From contig NZ_CDSE01000007.1 of NCBI RefSeq assembly GCF_001373415.1, positions 186,001 through 250,000 on the forward strand: 64,000 nt of DNA, read 5' to 3'. Below are positions 8,812-17,672 of this stretch, in pieces (within the stretch, counting starts at the first letter, position 1; each line of letters begins with the position of its first letter). The notes under the pieces were generated by a model that worked only from the letters and a program-made list of their open reading frames with translations, ran no database searches and was not told where the DNA came from. Made by a program: the position numbers and the translations under genes. Source of the DNA: Paenibacillus dakarensis. Its GTDB lineage: Bacteria; Bacillota; Bacilli; Paenibacillales; Paenibacillaceae.

Positions 8812-8999
8812 CAGAACTATCACCTCCAAATCGTAGGATAATAATACCATTTATATCGTGCGCGTGAATAGTTTTCCTGAAAAAGAAAGTCAGCACTCTG
8901 AATCTCAGCCTTGTTGGATGGATCCAAGTAATTTGATTATCCCTGCTATCTTTTTTTGTGGATTTGCAAGTAAAAAAGTCACAAAATCAAAAATACATA

Positions 9000-9028
9000 T
9001 TGTAAACGATTACAAAATATATTATGAT
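9000..9028 (+). promoter_or_regulatory. Sigma-A promoter of the LacI/inositol cluster
   Basis: TTGTAA (9000-9005), exactly 17 bases, TATGAT (9023-9028). It is 62 bases before the LacI GTG start. A cre site covers the -35 and two operators lie just downstream of the -10. Confidence 0.65.
9001..9014. promoter_or_regulatory. CcpA catabolite response element (cre)
   Basis: TGTAAACGATTACA fits every position of the Gram-positive cre consensus TGWAANCGNTNWCA. It overlaps the -35 hexamer, a repressing position, so glucose repression of the downstream cluster through CcpA is expected. It is also a LacI-type palindrome, so the local regulator could conceivably bind here too. Confidence 0.65.
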
Positions 9029-9040
9029 ACACCCAAGTTA

Positions 9041-9068
9041 CCGGAAACGTTCCCGGTAACGTTTCCGG
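9041..9068. promoter_or_regulatory. Two overlapping LacI-type operators
   Basis: CCGGAAACGTTCCCGG (9041-9056) and CCGGTAACGTTTCCGG (9053-9068) are each 16-base near-palindromes with the LacI-family AACGTT core. They share the middle CCGG, and together form a larger perfect inverted repeat (CCGGAAACGTT-N6-AACGTTTCCGG). They lie between the -10 and the LacI gene, as expected for autorepression of the whole cluster. Confidence 0.65.
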
Positions 9069-9089
9069 ATAGGCTGCAAGGAGGATACT

Positions 9090-10136
9090 GTGACTAATAT
9101 TAAAGACATTGCCAAACATCTGGGTGTGTCCGTTTCTACCGTATCAAGGGCTATAAACAATCATTCGGATGTAAGCAAGGAAACCAAACGGCAAGTGATG
9201 GAAGCGATTCGTGAATTCAATTACCGACCGAATGCGATTGCGAAAGGGTTGATTCAGAAGAAAACATTTACGATTGGTTTACTTATTCCGGATATCTCGG
9301 ACCCCTTCTTCTCTGCACTGGCCAATGCGGTGGAAGAAATGTTGTTTGAGTACGGATATCAGGTGGTTTACGGTAATGCAAACCGTAATCCGGACAAGGA
9401 AAAGCAGTTTATTGCCAATGCTATTTCAAGGCAATTCGACGGGCTGATTATTACTCCCGATTCCCTTGACCCTGAATTAATCCATTTGATTTCAGAGCTT
9501 CAAATGCCGGTCGTTTTCCTGAGGCGGAGGACTCCCAAGGAGCTTTCCATTCCGTTCGTAGACGTGGATCATTATCAGGCCGCTTGTACTGCGGTCAATT
9601 ATCTGATCGAGCTTGGGCATAAGCAAATCGGGTTCATCGGTATGCCGGAGAAATCTTTTACCGGTTCGGAGAGATTGCGCGGCTTCAAAGACACGATGAA
9701 CAAGCATAGAATTGTCTGGGGTACTGACGATATCGTCGTAGGGGGCCGGACGATTGAGCATGGTCGGGACGCCATGGATAAGTTACACCGGAGGAGTCCC
9801 GAATTGACGGCCATTTTTGCCGCGAACGACCTGCTTGGTATTGGCGCTCTGGAATGGCTGGCAGTCAACCGGATTTCCGTGCCGGAAGAAATCTCGATCA
9901 TAGGCTTTGATAACCTGGAATACGCGGATCTTCACTGGATCCAGCTGACGACCATGGAGCAGCCGCGTGTTGAGATGGGCAACAGGGCAGCTAGACTGCT
10001 GCTTGATATGATCAACGACAAAGACAACAGCAAAGAATTCACAGCGCATAACATCGAAGACTCGAGCGTCGTTCCGCCATCCGAATTGATCGAGGCAAGG
10101 CTTATCGAGCGTAAGTCCTGCAGACCATTGGGATAA
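9090..10136 (+). CDS. LacI family transcriptional regulator of the inositol cluster
   Basis: A 348-residue regulator. The N-terminal helix-turn-helix and hinge (IKDIAKHLGVSVSTVSRAIN, about residues 4-23) are typical of LacI. A periplasmic-binding-protein-like ligand domain follows, with IGLLIPDISDPFF and the segment FAANDLLGIGALEWL. The start is GTG 9090 with AAGGAGG five bases upstream. It is the first gene of a co-directional run through iolB and has two LacI-type operators in its own promoter. Its inducer is probably an inositol-related compound, but that is inferred only from the neighbours. Confidence 0.9.
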   Translation: MTNIKDIAKHLGVSVSTVSRAINNHSDVSKETKRQVMEAIREFNYRPNAIAKGLIQKKTFTIGLLIPDISDPFFSALANAVEEMLFEYGYQVVYGNANRNPDKEKQFIANAISRQFDGLIITPDSLDPELIHLISELQMPVVFLRRRTPKELSIPFVDVDHYQAACTAVNYLIELGHKQIGFIGMPEKSFTGSERLRGFKDTMNKHRIVWGTDDIVVGGRTIEHGRDAMDKLHRRSPELTAIFAANDLLGIGALEWLAVNRISVPEEISIIGFDNLEYADLHWIQLTTMEQPRVEMGNRAARLLLDMINDKDNSKEFTAHNIEDSSVVPPSELIEARLIERKSCRPLG

Positions 10137-10171
10137 TTGCGGCGGTCCAATAAGAGGAGGATTGATGATTT

Positions 10172-11245
10172 ATGGTAATGGGCAGAAAGATGGTTGGCGT
10201 ATTCACATCACTGGTGCTTGCCGGTGTGCTTGTCATTTCGGGCTGCGGCGGGAAGGATAACAACGCTTCCGCCAACGGGGAATCGAACAATCCAGGTAAG
10301 GGCTCAGGAAAGCTGGTTGTTTATTCGGCATTAAATGAAGACGATACCGTGCAGATCCAGAAGCAATTCAAGGAGGATACGGGGATTGAGATTGAGTATT
10401 TAAGACTGAACAGCGCCGGTGAAGCCAGCACCAGAGTACAGGCGGAGAAAAATGCACCTAAAGCAGATATCCTTGTTGGCGGATCCGTCGAGTTTTACAC
10501 GCCGCTGGCTGACCAGGGCTTACTTGAAAAGTACACTTCGCCTAACGCGGACGGTCTCGACACTATGTTTAACGACCCGGACGGTTATTGGCAAGGATGG
10601 TACATGGGAGTTCTGGCGATTGCCATGAATAAAGAGCGGTTTGAGAAAGAAATTTCCCCTAAGGGTGTACAGGGACCGAAAAGCTGGGATGATCTGCGTG
10701 ATCCTGCATACAAGGATGTGCTCATTATGCCGAATCCGGCAACAGCTGGAAGCGGCTACATATTTACGGCAACCCAGATTTTCCGTCTGGGCGAGGACAA
10801 AGCATGGGATTATGTCAAAGACCTTACGACAAATGTGCACCACTATGTTGCTTCTGGTGGTGATGTGGTCAACCTGACAGCAACCGGCGAATTTCTGGCT
10901 GGTATGCATTGGGCTCATGATATTATCAAATCCGGCAAGAAGGGTTACCCGATTGAAGCTGTCATTCCGGAAGAGACAGCCTTTGAGATCGGCGGGGCTG
11001 CGATTATCAAGAATGGCGGTAACACGGACAATGCGAAGAAGTTTATCGATTGGCTGCTGACCAAAGAAACCCAGGATATGAGCACTCAAATGTCGAGCCG
11101 TTATTCGGTGCGCACCGATGTGTCGCCTCCTGAAGGTTTGCCGGCGATGGATGCGCTTAAGCTTGTCGAATACGACCGTGTGAAAGCTGCAGAAATGAAA
11201 GAAGGTGTCATTAAAAAATTTGAAGAATTCAGCGGCGGCAAATAA
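10172..11245 (+). CDS. ABC transporter substrate-binding lipoprotein (AfuA/PhnS/FbpA type)
   Basis: Extracellular solute-binding lipoprotein, 357 residues. A signal peptide ends in the lipobox ISGC with Cys25 as lipidation site, followed by a polar Asn/Ser linker. The mature domain opens with KLVVYSALNED and has PNPATAGSGYIFTAT near residue 189 and FEIGGAAIIKNG near 272, typical of the FbpA/AfuA/PhnS group. The paired tyrosines that bind iron in FbpA are not seen at the expected place (AGMHWAHD instead), so an iron role is unlikely. An anionic ligand such as a phosphorylated polyol fits better. Genes for a fused permease and an ATPase follow. Confidence 0.85.
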   Translation: MVMGRKMVGVFTSLVLAGVLVISGCGGKDNNASANGESNNPGKGSGKLVVYSALNEDDTVQIQKQFKEDTGIEIEYLRLNSAGEASTRVQAEKNAPKADILVGGSVEFYTPLADQGLLEKYTSPNADGLDTMFNDPDGYWQGWYMGVLAIAMNKERFEKEISPKGVQGPKSWDDLRDPAYKDVLIMPNPATAGSGYIFTATQIFRLGEDKAWDYVKDLTTNVHHYVASGGDVVNLTATGEFLAGMHWAHDIIKSGKKGYPIEAVIPEETAFEIGGAAIIKNGGNTDNAKKFIDWLLTKETQDMSTQMSSRYSVRTDVSPPEGLPAMDALKLVEYDRVKAAEMKEGVIKKFEEFSGGK

Positions 11246-11278
11246 TCATGCCGTCTTCCGGAAAGGTGTGAGACATCA

Positions 11279-12925
11279 GTGGTCACAACAGCCTTTAAAG
11301 AGGTATGGTCTGAATTTAGAAAACTGCGAAATGAACCTGTATTAGCCTTGGTCATCATTGCAATTGTATGCATTACCGCATTTTTCGTGCTATGGCCGAT
11401 CATTAAGGTGGTTAGTGCTCCGGGCTTGGCGGATTATGCACAGCTTGTCACCAATTCCCGCTGGACCCAGGCAGCGCTCAACAGCTTAATGATGACCGTA
11501 TTATCTACCGCTTCATGTACCTTTGTCGCATTTATATTTGCATACACCATCTCGAGACTGAACATTCCCTGTAAGGGTCTCTTTAAATTCATTACGATTC
11601 TTCCCATTGTTTCTCCCCCTTTCATCGTGGCTTTATCCTATATTTTGTTGTTCGGAAGACAAGGCATCATCTCCAAGCATGTCCTGGGCATCAGCCTTGA
11701 TGTTTACGGCTGGCACGGTCTATGGATGGTGCAGACGATCAATTTCTTTCCTTTTGCTTATGCGGTCATATACGGCGTTCTAAGATCAAATTCCACCAAT
11801 CTGGAATATGCGGCGTATAACCTTGGTGCCACCAGATGGCAGGTGTTCAAGGAAGTATTTCTTCCGCTGTGCAGACCCGGAATCGCAGGCGGGGCATTGA
11901 TCGCGGCCATGAATATTTTGGCGGACTTCGGCAATCCCATCATTATCGGCGGCAATTTTTCACTGCTCCCGACCGAGGCCTATATGCAGATGTCCGGCTG
12001 GTTTAACCTCTCGGAAGCTGCAATGCTCTCCACCACCTTGCTGATTCCTGCGCTTGCTCTATTTATCCTCAACAGGCGGTGGGTAGGAAAACGCTCATAC
12101 GTCACGGTTACAGGGAAAGAAACCTCCCTGGAGCCTTATCCTGTGCCCGGGTATGTCAAGTGGGGAATGTTCAGCTTTTGTATGCTTGTAACCATTGTCA
12201 TTATTGCCGTGTACGGTGTGTTATTCTTTGGCGCTTTCACGCAGACCTGGGGATATGACTGGTCGCTGACACTTAAGAACTTGAGCTATGTCTTTTTCAA
12301 GAAGCAGGAAGTCATCAACAGTCTGAAATTTGCGCTTATGGCTTCCGTCGGGGCGGCCTTCCTGTCCATTATTCTGGCTTATATCGTACAGCGGAAGCAG
12401 ATCGGCATTAATCGGTTTGTTGACTTTTTGGCTATTTTGCCGGGTGCGGTACCCGGCGTGTTCTTAAGTCTTGGATTCGCCATGGGCTTTAGCGAGTCGC
12501 CGTTCACGCTGTCCGGTACTTCGGCCATTATGGTTCTGGCTCTTATGTTCTGGAATTTGCCGACCTGTTACAGTGCGAACCTCGCCTCGCTTCAACAGAT
12601 CGGGCACTCCCTGGAAGAAGCCTCGACTAACCTCGGGGCAGGCAGCTTCCGCACATTCCGGAATGTTCTGCTGCCTTTGCTGAAGGGATCCTTTATTTCC
12701 TGTATTGTACTTTCCTTTCTCAGGTCAATTACCTGCCTTAGCGTCATTATATTCATCTACTCGGCCAATACCTCGGTTGGCACGGTTTCCATCTTAGGCC
12801 TGGTCAGTAACGGTGAGTGGGGAAGTGCATCCGCGTTTACCGTCGTGTTGATTACGATTGCTTTTACGGTTCTGGGCATCGCCAAGCTGTTGTTTAAACG
12901 GCAGGGCAAGAATCTGGAGATATAA
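11279..12925 (+). CDS. ABC transporter permease, two fused membrane domains
   Basis: A 548-residue inner-membrane protein containing two consecutive binding-protein-dependent permease domains. The EAA-type cytoplasmic loop appears twice: LEYAAYNLGATRWQVFKEVFLP in the first half and LEEASTNLGAGSFRTFRNVLLP in the second. One polypeptide therefore supplies the whole membrane channel, as in AfuB/FbpB. GTG 11279 is the start, with AAAGGTGTG upstream. It lies between the genes for its binding protein and ATPase in the same transcription unit. Confidence 0.9.
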   Translation: MVTTAFKEVWSEFRKLRNEPVLALVIIAIVCITAFFVLWPIIKVVSAPGLADYAQLVTNSRWTQAALNSLMMTVLSTASCTFVAFIFAYTISRLNIPCKGLFKFITILPIVSPPFIVALSYILLFGRQGIISKHVLGISLDVYGWHGLWMVQTINFFPFAYAVIYGVLRSNSTNLEYAAYNLGATRWQVFKEVFLPLCRPGIAGGALIAAMNILADFGNPIIIGGNFSLLPTEAYMQMSGWFNLSEAAMLSTTLLIPALALFILNRRWVGKRSYVTVTGKETSLEPYPVPGYVKWGMFSFCMLVTIVIIAVYGVLFFGAFTQTWGYDWSLTLKNLSYVFFKKQEVINSLKFALMASVGAAFLSIILAYIVQRKQIGINRFVDFLAILPGAVPGVFLSLGFAMGFSESPFTLSGTSAIMVLALMFWNLPTCYSANLASLQQIGHSLEEASTNLGAGSFRTFRNVLLPLLKGSFISCIVLSFLRSITCLSVIIFIYSANTSVGTVSILGLVSNGEWGSASAFTVVLITIAFTVLGIAKLLFKRQGKNLEI

Positions 12926-12937
12926 ACGGAGGTACTT

Positions 12938-14023
12938 ATGAGCGCAGCCGAATCCATCATTAAGATTGAGAATGTAACCAAGACATTTGGAAAATACAAA
13001 GCCATCAATGATATTTCCCTGGATATCCCCAAGGGCAGCTTTACAACCCTCCTCGGTCCCAGCGGCTGCGGCAAAACAACGCTTATGCGGCTGATTGCAG
13101 GCTTTCATGATCCGGATGAGGGCGGGATTTTCATAAACGGAGCCCGTATTAACAACATTCCCGCATACAAAAGAAAGACGCCGCTGGTATTCCAGGAGTA
13201 CGCCTTATTCCCTCATATGACCGTATACGAAAATATATCCTACGGATTAAAGCTGCTTAAACTGCCTAAGTCGGAGATCAAAGAAAAGGTCAATGAGATG
13301 CTGGAAATGTTCGGTCTGCAGGGAATGGAGAACCGGTTTCCCAAAGAGATGAGCGGCGGTCAGCAGCAGCGGGTTGCTTTTGCCAGAGCCTTGATCACAG
13401 GGCAGGATATCCTTCTGATGGATGAGCCTTTAAGCAATCTCGATGCCAAGATGAGAGTAGAAGTGAGGAATGAGCTGAGAGAGCTCCAGCAGCGTACAGG
13501 GGTGACGGCGATTTTCGTGACTCATGACCAGGATGAGGCACTTTCACTTTCGGACTATATCGCGGTATTTAACAAAGGGGTGATATGTCAGGTTGGAACA
13601 CCGTGGGATATCTACTTTAAGCCGGAGAGCAAGTTCGTGGCTGACTTCGTGGGCGTAGCCAATTTTATCGATGGTGAGGTTGTCGGCTTTTCTGGTGAAG
13701 ACATCGTCGTGAAATGCAGTGACCATGTATTTGAAGTTAACCAGACGGGGCATGCGGTAAAAGCCGGCGATCCGGTGACGATTATGGTCCGGCCCGAATG
13801 CATTTCGGTGATGCCTAACGCGGGTGAGGATAAAAGCGAAGGGTACTGCTGGAACGGATATATTCAGAAAAGCAGTTTCCTGGGGAGAATGATCCGGTAC
13901 TGGGTGGACTGCGGACCTTTCCAGTGGATTGTGGATGATTCCAGTCCGAGCCAAGTGCTGAAGGGATTAGTGAATATACAGCTGGATAAAAGCAGGATCC
14001 ATCTGTTGACGAAGGACCGGTGA
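12938..14023 (+). CDS. ABC transporter ATP-binding protein (AfuC/PotA/PhnT type)
   Basis: A 361-residue ATPase energising the preceding permease. Walker A GPSGCGKTT near residue 41, signature MSGGQQQRVAFARAL near 138, Walker B ILLMDEPLSNLD near 158 and the switch histidine in VTHDQDEALS near 194 are intact. About 110 C-terminal residues form a TOBE-like domain usual for importers of this class. It starts 12 bases after the permease stop codon, and its TGA overlaps the ATG of the next gene, so translation is coupled to the MBL-fold enzyme. Confidence 0.92.
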   Translation: MSAAESIIKIENVTKTFGKYKAINDISLDIPKGSFTTLLGPSGCGKTTLMRLIAGFHDPDEGGIFINGARINNIPAYKRKTPLVFQEYALFPHMTVYENISYGLKLLKLPKSEIKEKVNEMLEMFGLQGMENRFPKEMSGGQQQRVAFARALITGQDILLMDEPLSNLDAKMRVEVRNELRELQQRTGVTAIFVTHDQDEALSLSDYIAVFNKGVICQVGTPWDIYFKPESKFVADFVGVANFIDGEVVGFSGEDIVVKCSDHVFEVNQTGHAVKAGDPVTIMVRPECISVMPNAGEDKSEGYCWNGYIQKSSFLGRMIRYWVDCGPFQWIVDDSSPSQVLKGLVNIQLDKSRIHLLTKDR

Positions 14024-14952
14024 TGCGAATGCCTGTAGAGCCAATATTGTATGCGCTCAATGTGGGGCGTGGTGACAGCTTTTTCATTGAAATTCCGGCT
14101 TTGGAAGAGTCCTATGTCATTCTCATCGATGGCGGAGACTGCCAGAAGGAGATGCGGGTAACGCCTTATGCATTTATCCGGGAACGCGGGTGGAAGCGGA
14201 TCGATCTGATGATATTGACGCATCTTCATCCGGATCACCTATATGGCTTGCTGGAGGTTTCTGAGCATATCCCTGTAACAGAGGCCTTACTTCCTTACCC
14301 CGAAATGAATCTCAGCATTGGAGAGCTGACTAACACCAAGGCAATTCAGACTGCTGAGTTATTAAGGGTCTACGAGGAACTTCAAATGAATCTGACCAGG
14401 CAGCAGACGTCCATCGTCAGACGTCCTCCGTTCGGAGAGAAATCGGTCTGGGCATTTGGAGAGCTGATATTAAGGCATATTGAGCCGGTTGATCCGCGGG
14501 ATATGGCTGCTTACCTGACCCTTGAAGAGCTTCGAGAAGCACCTGAAGACCAGCAGGATAGGCTTCTGGAAAGGTTCGACGGACAATCGAATGCTGACAG
14601 CAGTGTACTGCTGCTGGAGCATCAGGACGGGACGCAGCTGCTGCTTCTTTCCGGTGATGCCGTGCTTTCGAACTGGGAACGCATTTTGGAGCGTGAGAAG
14701 CTTAGCCCGTATGTGTTCAAGGTGGGACACCACGGGGTCCGGGATGCATGGGATGAACAGCTGCTTGCGGCCTTATCTCCGGATTGGGTGCTCGTGACGA
14801 ACCATAAGGAAGAATACGAGATGTTTCAGGACGAATGGGAAGGGCTGGTCCGGACTTCCGGCTCCCAGCTGTTTGTAACAGGAGCGAAGGATAACTCCCG
14901 CTGTCTGATATCCCGTTTACCAAGGAGACCGGAGAGGATTGAGCTGGAATGA
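14023..14952 (+). CDS. MBL-fold metallohydrolase (ComEC/Rec2-like domain)
   Basis: A metallo-beta-lactamase-fold enzyme of about 309 residues, resembling the soluble hydrolase domain of ComEC/Rec2. Motifs: LIDGGD near 37, metal-binding THLHPDH near 66-72, SGDAVLSNW near 212 and VGHHGVRD near 236. There is no signal peptide or membrane segment. ATG 14023 overlaps the ATPase stop by one base (GTG 14020 is an alternative), and its end overlaps the next gene by four bases. Both couplings tie it to the transporter and the phosphatase. The substrate is unknown. Proteins of this fold cleave phosphodiesters or esters, so a role in opening the imported compound is inference. Confidence 0.8.
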   Translation: MRMPVEPILYALNVGRGDSFFIEIPALEESYVILIDGGDCQKEMRVTPYAFIRERGWKRIDLMILTHLHPDHLYGLLEVSEHIPVTEALLPYPEMNLSIGELTNTKAIQTAELLRVYEELQMNLTRQQTSIVRRPPFGEKSVWAFGELILRHIEPVDPRDMAAYLTLEELREAPEDQQDRLLERFDGQSNADSSVLLLEHQDGTQLLLLSGDAVLSNWERILEREKLSPYVFKVGHHGVRDAWDEQLLAALSPDWVLVTNHKEEYEMFQDEWEGLVRTSGSQLFVTGAKDNSRCLISRLPRRPERIELE

Positions 14953-15779
14953 AACCGTTAGTACGGTCTTTTCGAATGGTTGTAACCGATATTGACGGAA
15001 CGCTGGTGGATTCGTTTCAAGAGATCAGTGAACTGAACAAAGAGAAAATACATGCTTTTCAAAGGCAGGGAGGAATCGTGACCCTGGCGACCGGCCGTAT
15101 GGAGGATGCAGCCTATCGGTTCGTGCAGGAGATGGATATACGACACCCGGTCATTCTCTACAATGGAGGCAAAATCGTCGATTTCACTACGAATCAGTGC
15201 TATTTCGAAGCCGTTTTGACAACGGAAGTCGTTCTGGATGCGCTCCAGCTCCTCAGCAGAAATCCATTGAATATGATTTTTTATTCTGAACAAAAGCTCT
15301 GGGTCCGTGAGATCAACTCTGTGATTTCGGACTATATGAATAAAGACCGGGTGGTCTGTCATGCCTGGGAATCGCCGGACTTTCTGCTTAGAAGTAAGGT
15401 GAATAAAATTTTGATTATTCAAGAGGATCAGAACTTTGACGCTGTGCTTGAGGTGTTTCTTCCGATGGTTGGAGCCTCTTGTGAATTGGTAACTTCCGAA
15501 GCGACATATATGGAGATACTTCCGTTCGGCGTATCCAAAGGAAATGCGCTCAAGCTTTTGGCTGATCAGGTCGGGGTGGAGATGCAGGACGTCATCGCCA
15601 TTGGGGACCATATGAACGATTTGGCGATGCTTCAAGAGGCAGGGTTGGGAGTAGCCGTTAATAATGCCCATCCGGATCTCAAGGAGCATGCGCAATATAT
15701 TGCCCCTTCCAATTTGGAGCATGCGGTAGCGCATGTGATAGATAAATACTGCCTGAATAAAGCGCAGGAGTCGAGGTGA
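14949..15779 (+). CDS. Cof-type HAD-superfamily phosphatase
   Basis: A 276-residue HAD hydrolase of the Cof/IIB subfamily, which dephosphorylates sugar or polyol phosphates and related metabolites. Catalytic motif DIDGT with D14 and D16, then TGRMEDAA, a conserved lysine in [11 protein letters not shown], and the C-terminal metal motif [10 protein letters not shown]. It overlaps the MBL gene by ATGA and the iolD frame by GTGA. Its place between a transporter and the inositol pathway suggests removal of phosphate from an imported inositol phosphate; this is inference from context. Confidence 0.88.
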   Translation: MKPLVRSFRMVVTDIDGTLVDSFQEISELNKEKIHAFQRQGGIVTLATGRMEDAAYRFVQEMDIRHPVILYNGGKIVDFTTNQCYFEAVLTTEVVLDALQLLSRNPLNMIFYSEQKLWVREINSVISDYMNKDRVVCHAWESPDFLLRSKVNKILIIQEDQNFDAVLEVFLPMVGASCELVTSEATYMEILPFGVSKGNALKLLADQVGVEMQDVIAIGDHMNDLAMLQEAGLGVAVNNAHPDLKEHAQYIAPSNLEHAVAHVIDKYCLNKAQESR

Positions 15780-17653
15780 CGAGGAAGATGAAGACGGTGC
15801 GATTGACGATGGCACAAGCTTTGCTGAGATTTTTGGATCAACAGTATATAGCGGTGGATGGACAGGAGAGCAAGTTTGTCCAAGGCGTTATGGGCATATT
15901 CGGCCACGGAAATGTGACAGGAATCGGTGAAGCGCTTGAACGCGAGGCTGGAGAACTTCTCTTTATACAAGGCAAAAATGAACAGGGTATGGTGCATGCG
16001 GCAGCGGCCTATGCGAAGCAGAGGAACAGGCGCGGGATATTTGCCTGCACCACGTCTATCGGGCCTGGTGCCCTGAATATGTTAACCGCGGCGGCAGCCG
16101 CAACCGTCAACCGTATTCCGGTCCTGCTGCTTCCGGGCGATAACTTCGCTTCACGGCAGCCTGACCCTGTCCTCCAGCAGTTGGAGTGCCCGGGAGATTA
16201 CACGGTTTCCGCGACGGATCCGTTCAAGGCTGTAAGCCGTTTCTGGGACCGCATTGTCAGGCCGGAGCAGCTGATGTCATCGCTTCTTCAAGCGATGCGG
16301 GTTCTGACGGACCCGGCGGAGACCGGGGCGGTAACGATAGCGCTGCCGCAGGATGTTCAGGGGGAGGCCTATGACTATCCGGAGCATTTCTTCGATCGGA
16401 GAGTTCATTATATCGACCGGCGGCCGGCTGGAGAAGAGGCTTTGCACAGGGGAGCCGATCTCCTTATGAGCCGCCAAAAACCGCTGATCATCGCAGGTGG
16501 AGGCGTCCATTATGCAGGGGCCTTGAAAGAACTGCAGGATTTTGCAGAGGCTTTCGGGATTCCGGTTGCTGAGACGCAGGCCGGTAAAAGCGCCATTCCA
16601 TGGAACCATCCCCTCAGTCTCGGGGGAGTCGGAACGACGGGAACGCTTGCGGCGAATGTTGCAGCGGCTGAAGCGGACTTGATTATCGGGATTGGCACCC
16701 GCTTGTCTGACTTTACCACCGCATCAAAGTCAGCATTTCGAAATGAGAATGTCGCTTTCCTCAATCTGAACGTCAGTTCATTTGATGCGATAAAGCTTGA
16801 GGCAGCGGCGATAACGGCAGATGCGAAGCTGACACTGGGCGCGTTGCAGGAAGAGATGACGAAACGGGACTACCATTCAGGCTGGGACATGAATGCAATC
16901 TCCGCTCTGAAGGAGGAGTGGGATCTTGAAGTGGATCGTTTGTATGCGCTGAGACATGCCGATGGATTAACGCAGACACGGGCGTTGGGTGTGATTAACG
17001 ATTTTGTAGACCCGGAAGATGTAATCGTCTGTGCGGCTGGAAGCCTGCCGGGGGACCTGCATCGGCTGTGGAGAACGGAAAGGCCCAAAACCTATCATAT
17101 GGAATATGGCTTCTCCTGTATGGGGTACGAAGTGAGCGGCGCATTTGGCGCTGCACTTGCTGAGCCGGATCGCAGTGTATACGCCATGGTCGGTGATGGA
17201 AGCTATCTTATGCTGCACTCGGAGCTGGTAACGGCGATCCAGGAGAGCGTCAAAATTACAGTGCTGCTGTTCGACAATCACGGGTTCCAGTGCATCCATA
17301 ATCTTCAGCGCGGGCACGGCAGCGACGGGTACGGCAATGAATTCCGTTTCAGGTCCAAGGAGACCGGAGGCTTGACGGGATCGTATATCCCTATTGATTT
17401 TGCGGCTCATGCCCGCAGCCTGGGGGCAGCCTCGTATACAGCGGCAACGCCTGAAGAACTGGAAGAGGCACTTCATCAAGCCAAGGACGAAATAGGTCCG
17501 GTGCTCGTAGAAATCAAGGTACTGCCGGGAACGAATACCGATGGATATGAATCCTGGTGGAATGTCGGCGTGCCTGAAGTCTCTGCCAGTGAGAAAGTGC
17601 TCGAAGCGCACCGTCAGATGAGGAGTAAATTGTCTACCGCACGTCCTTATTAA
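15776..17653 (+). CDS. iolD: 3D-(3,5/4)-trihydroxycyclohexane-1,2-dione acylhydrolase (IolD)
   Basis: ThDP-dependent ring-opening enzyme of inositol catabolism, converting trihydroxycyclohexanedione to 5-deoxy-glucuronate. About 620-625 residues, the expected length. It opens with [19 protein letters not shown] and contains [10 protein letters not shown] and the ThDP/Mg motif [15 protein letters not shown] followed by LFDNHG near residue 494. Two starts compete: GTG 15776 (overlapping the HAD stop, with AGGAG upstream) and ATG 15788 (GAGGTG upstream). Relatives begin near the ATG. It is the first of six iol genes here. Confidence 0.95.
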   Translation: MTRKMKTVRLTMAQALLRFLDQQYIAVDGQESKFVQGVMGIFGHGNVTGIGEALEREAGELLFIQGKNEQGMVHAAAAYAKQRNRRGIFACTTSIGPGALNMLTAAAAATVNRIPVLLLPGDNFASRQPDPVLQQLECPGDYTVSATDPFKAVSRFWDRIVRPEQLMSSLLQAMRVLTDPAETGAVTIALPQDVQGEAYDYPEHFFDRRVHYIDRRPAGEEALHRGADLLMSRQKPLIIAGGGVHYAGALKELQDFAEAFGIPVAETQAGKSAIPWNHPLSLGGVGTTGTLAANVAAAEADLIIGIGTRLSDFTTASKSAFRNENVAFLNLNVSSFDAIKLEAAAITADAKLTLGALQEEMTKRDYHSGWDMNAISALKEEWDLEVDRLYALRHADGLTQTRALGVINDFVDPEDVIVCAAGSLPGDLHRLWRTERPKTYHMEYGFSCMGYEVSGAFGAALAEPDRSVYAMVGDGSYLMLHSELVTAIQESVKITVLLFDNHGFQCIHNLQRGHGSDGYGNEFRFRSKETGGLTGSYIPIDFAAHARSLGAASYTAATPEELEEALHQAKDEIGPVLVEIKVLPGTNTDGYESWWNVGVPEVSASEKVLEAHRQMRSKLSTARPY

Positions 17654-17672
17654 TAACAAAGGAGCGCTCCCT

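Noticed and set aside
10172..14023. Ferric iron ABC transporter
   Set aside because: Family resemblance to FbpABC exists, but the tyrosine pair is missing and the context is inositol catabolism with a phosphatase.
14958..15815. 285-codon frame on the minus strand
   Set aside because: Antisense to the HAD phosphatase, whose motifs are intact on the plus strand.
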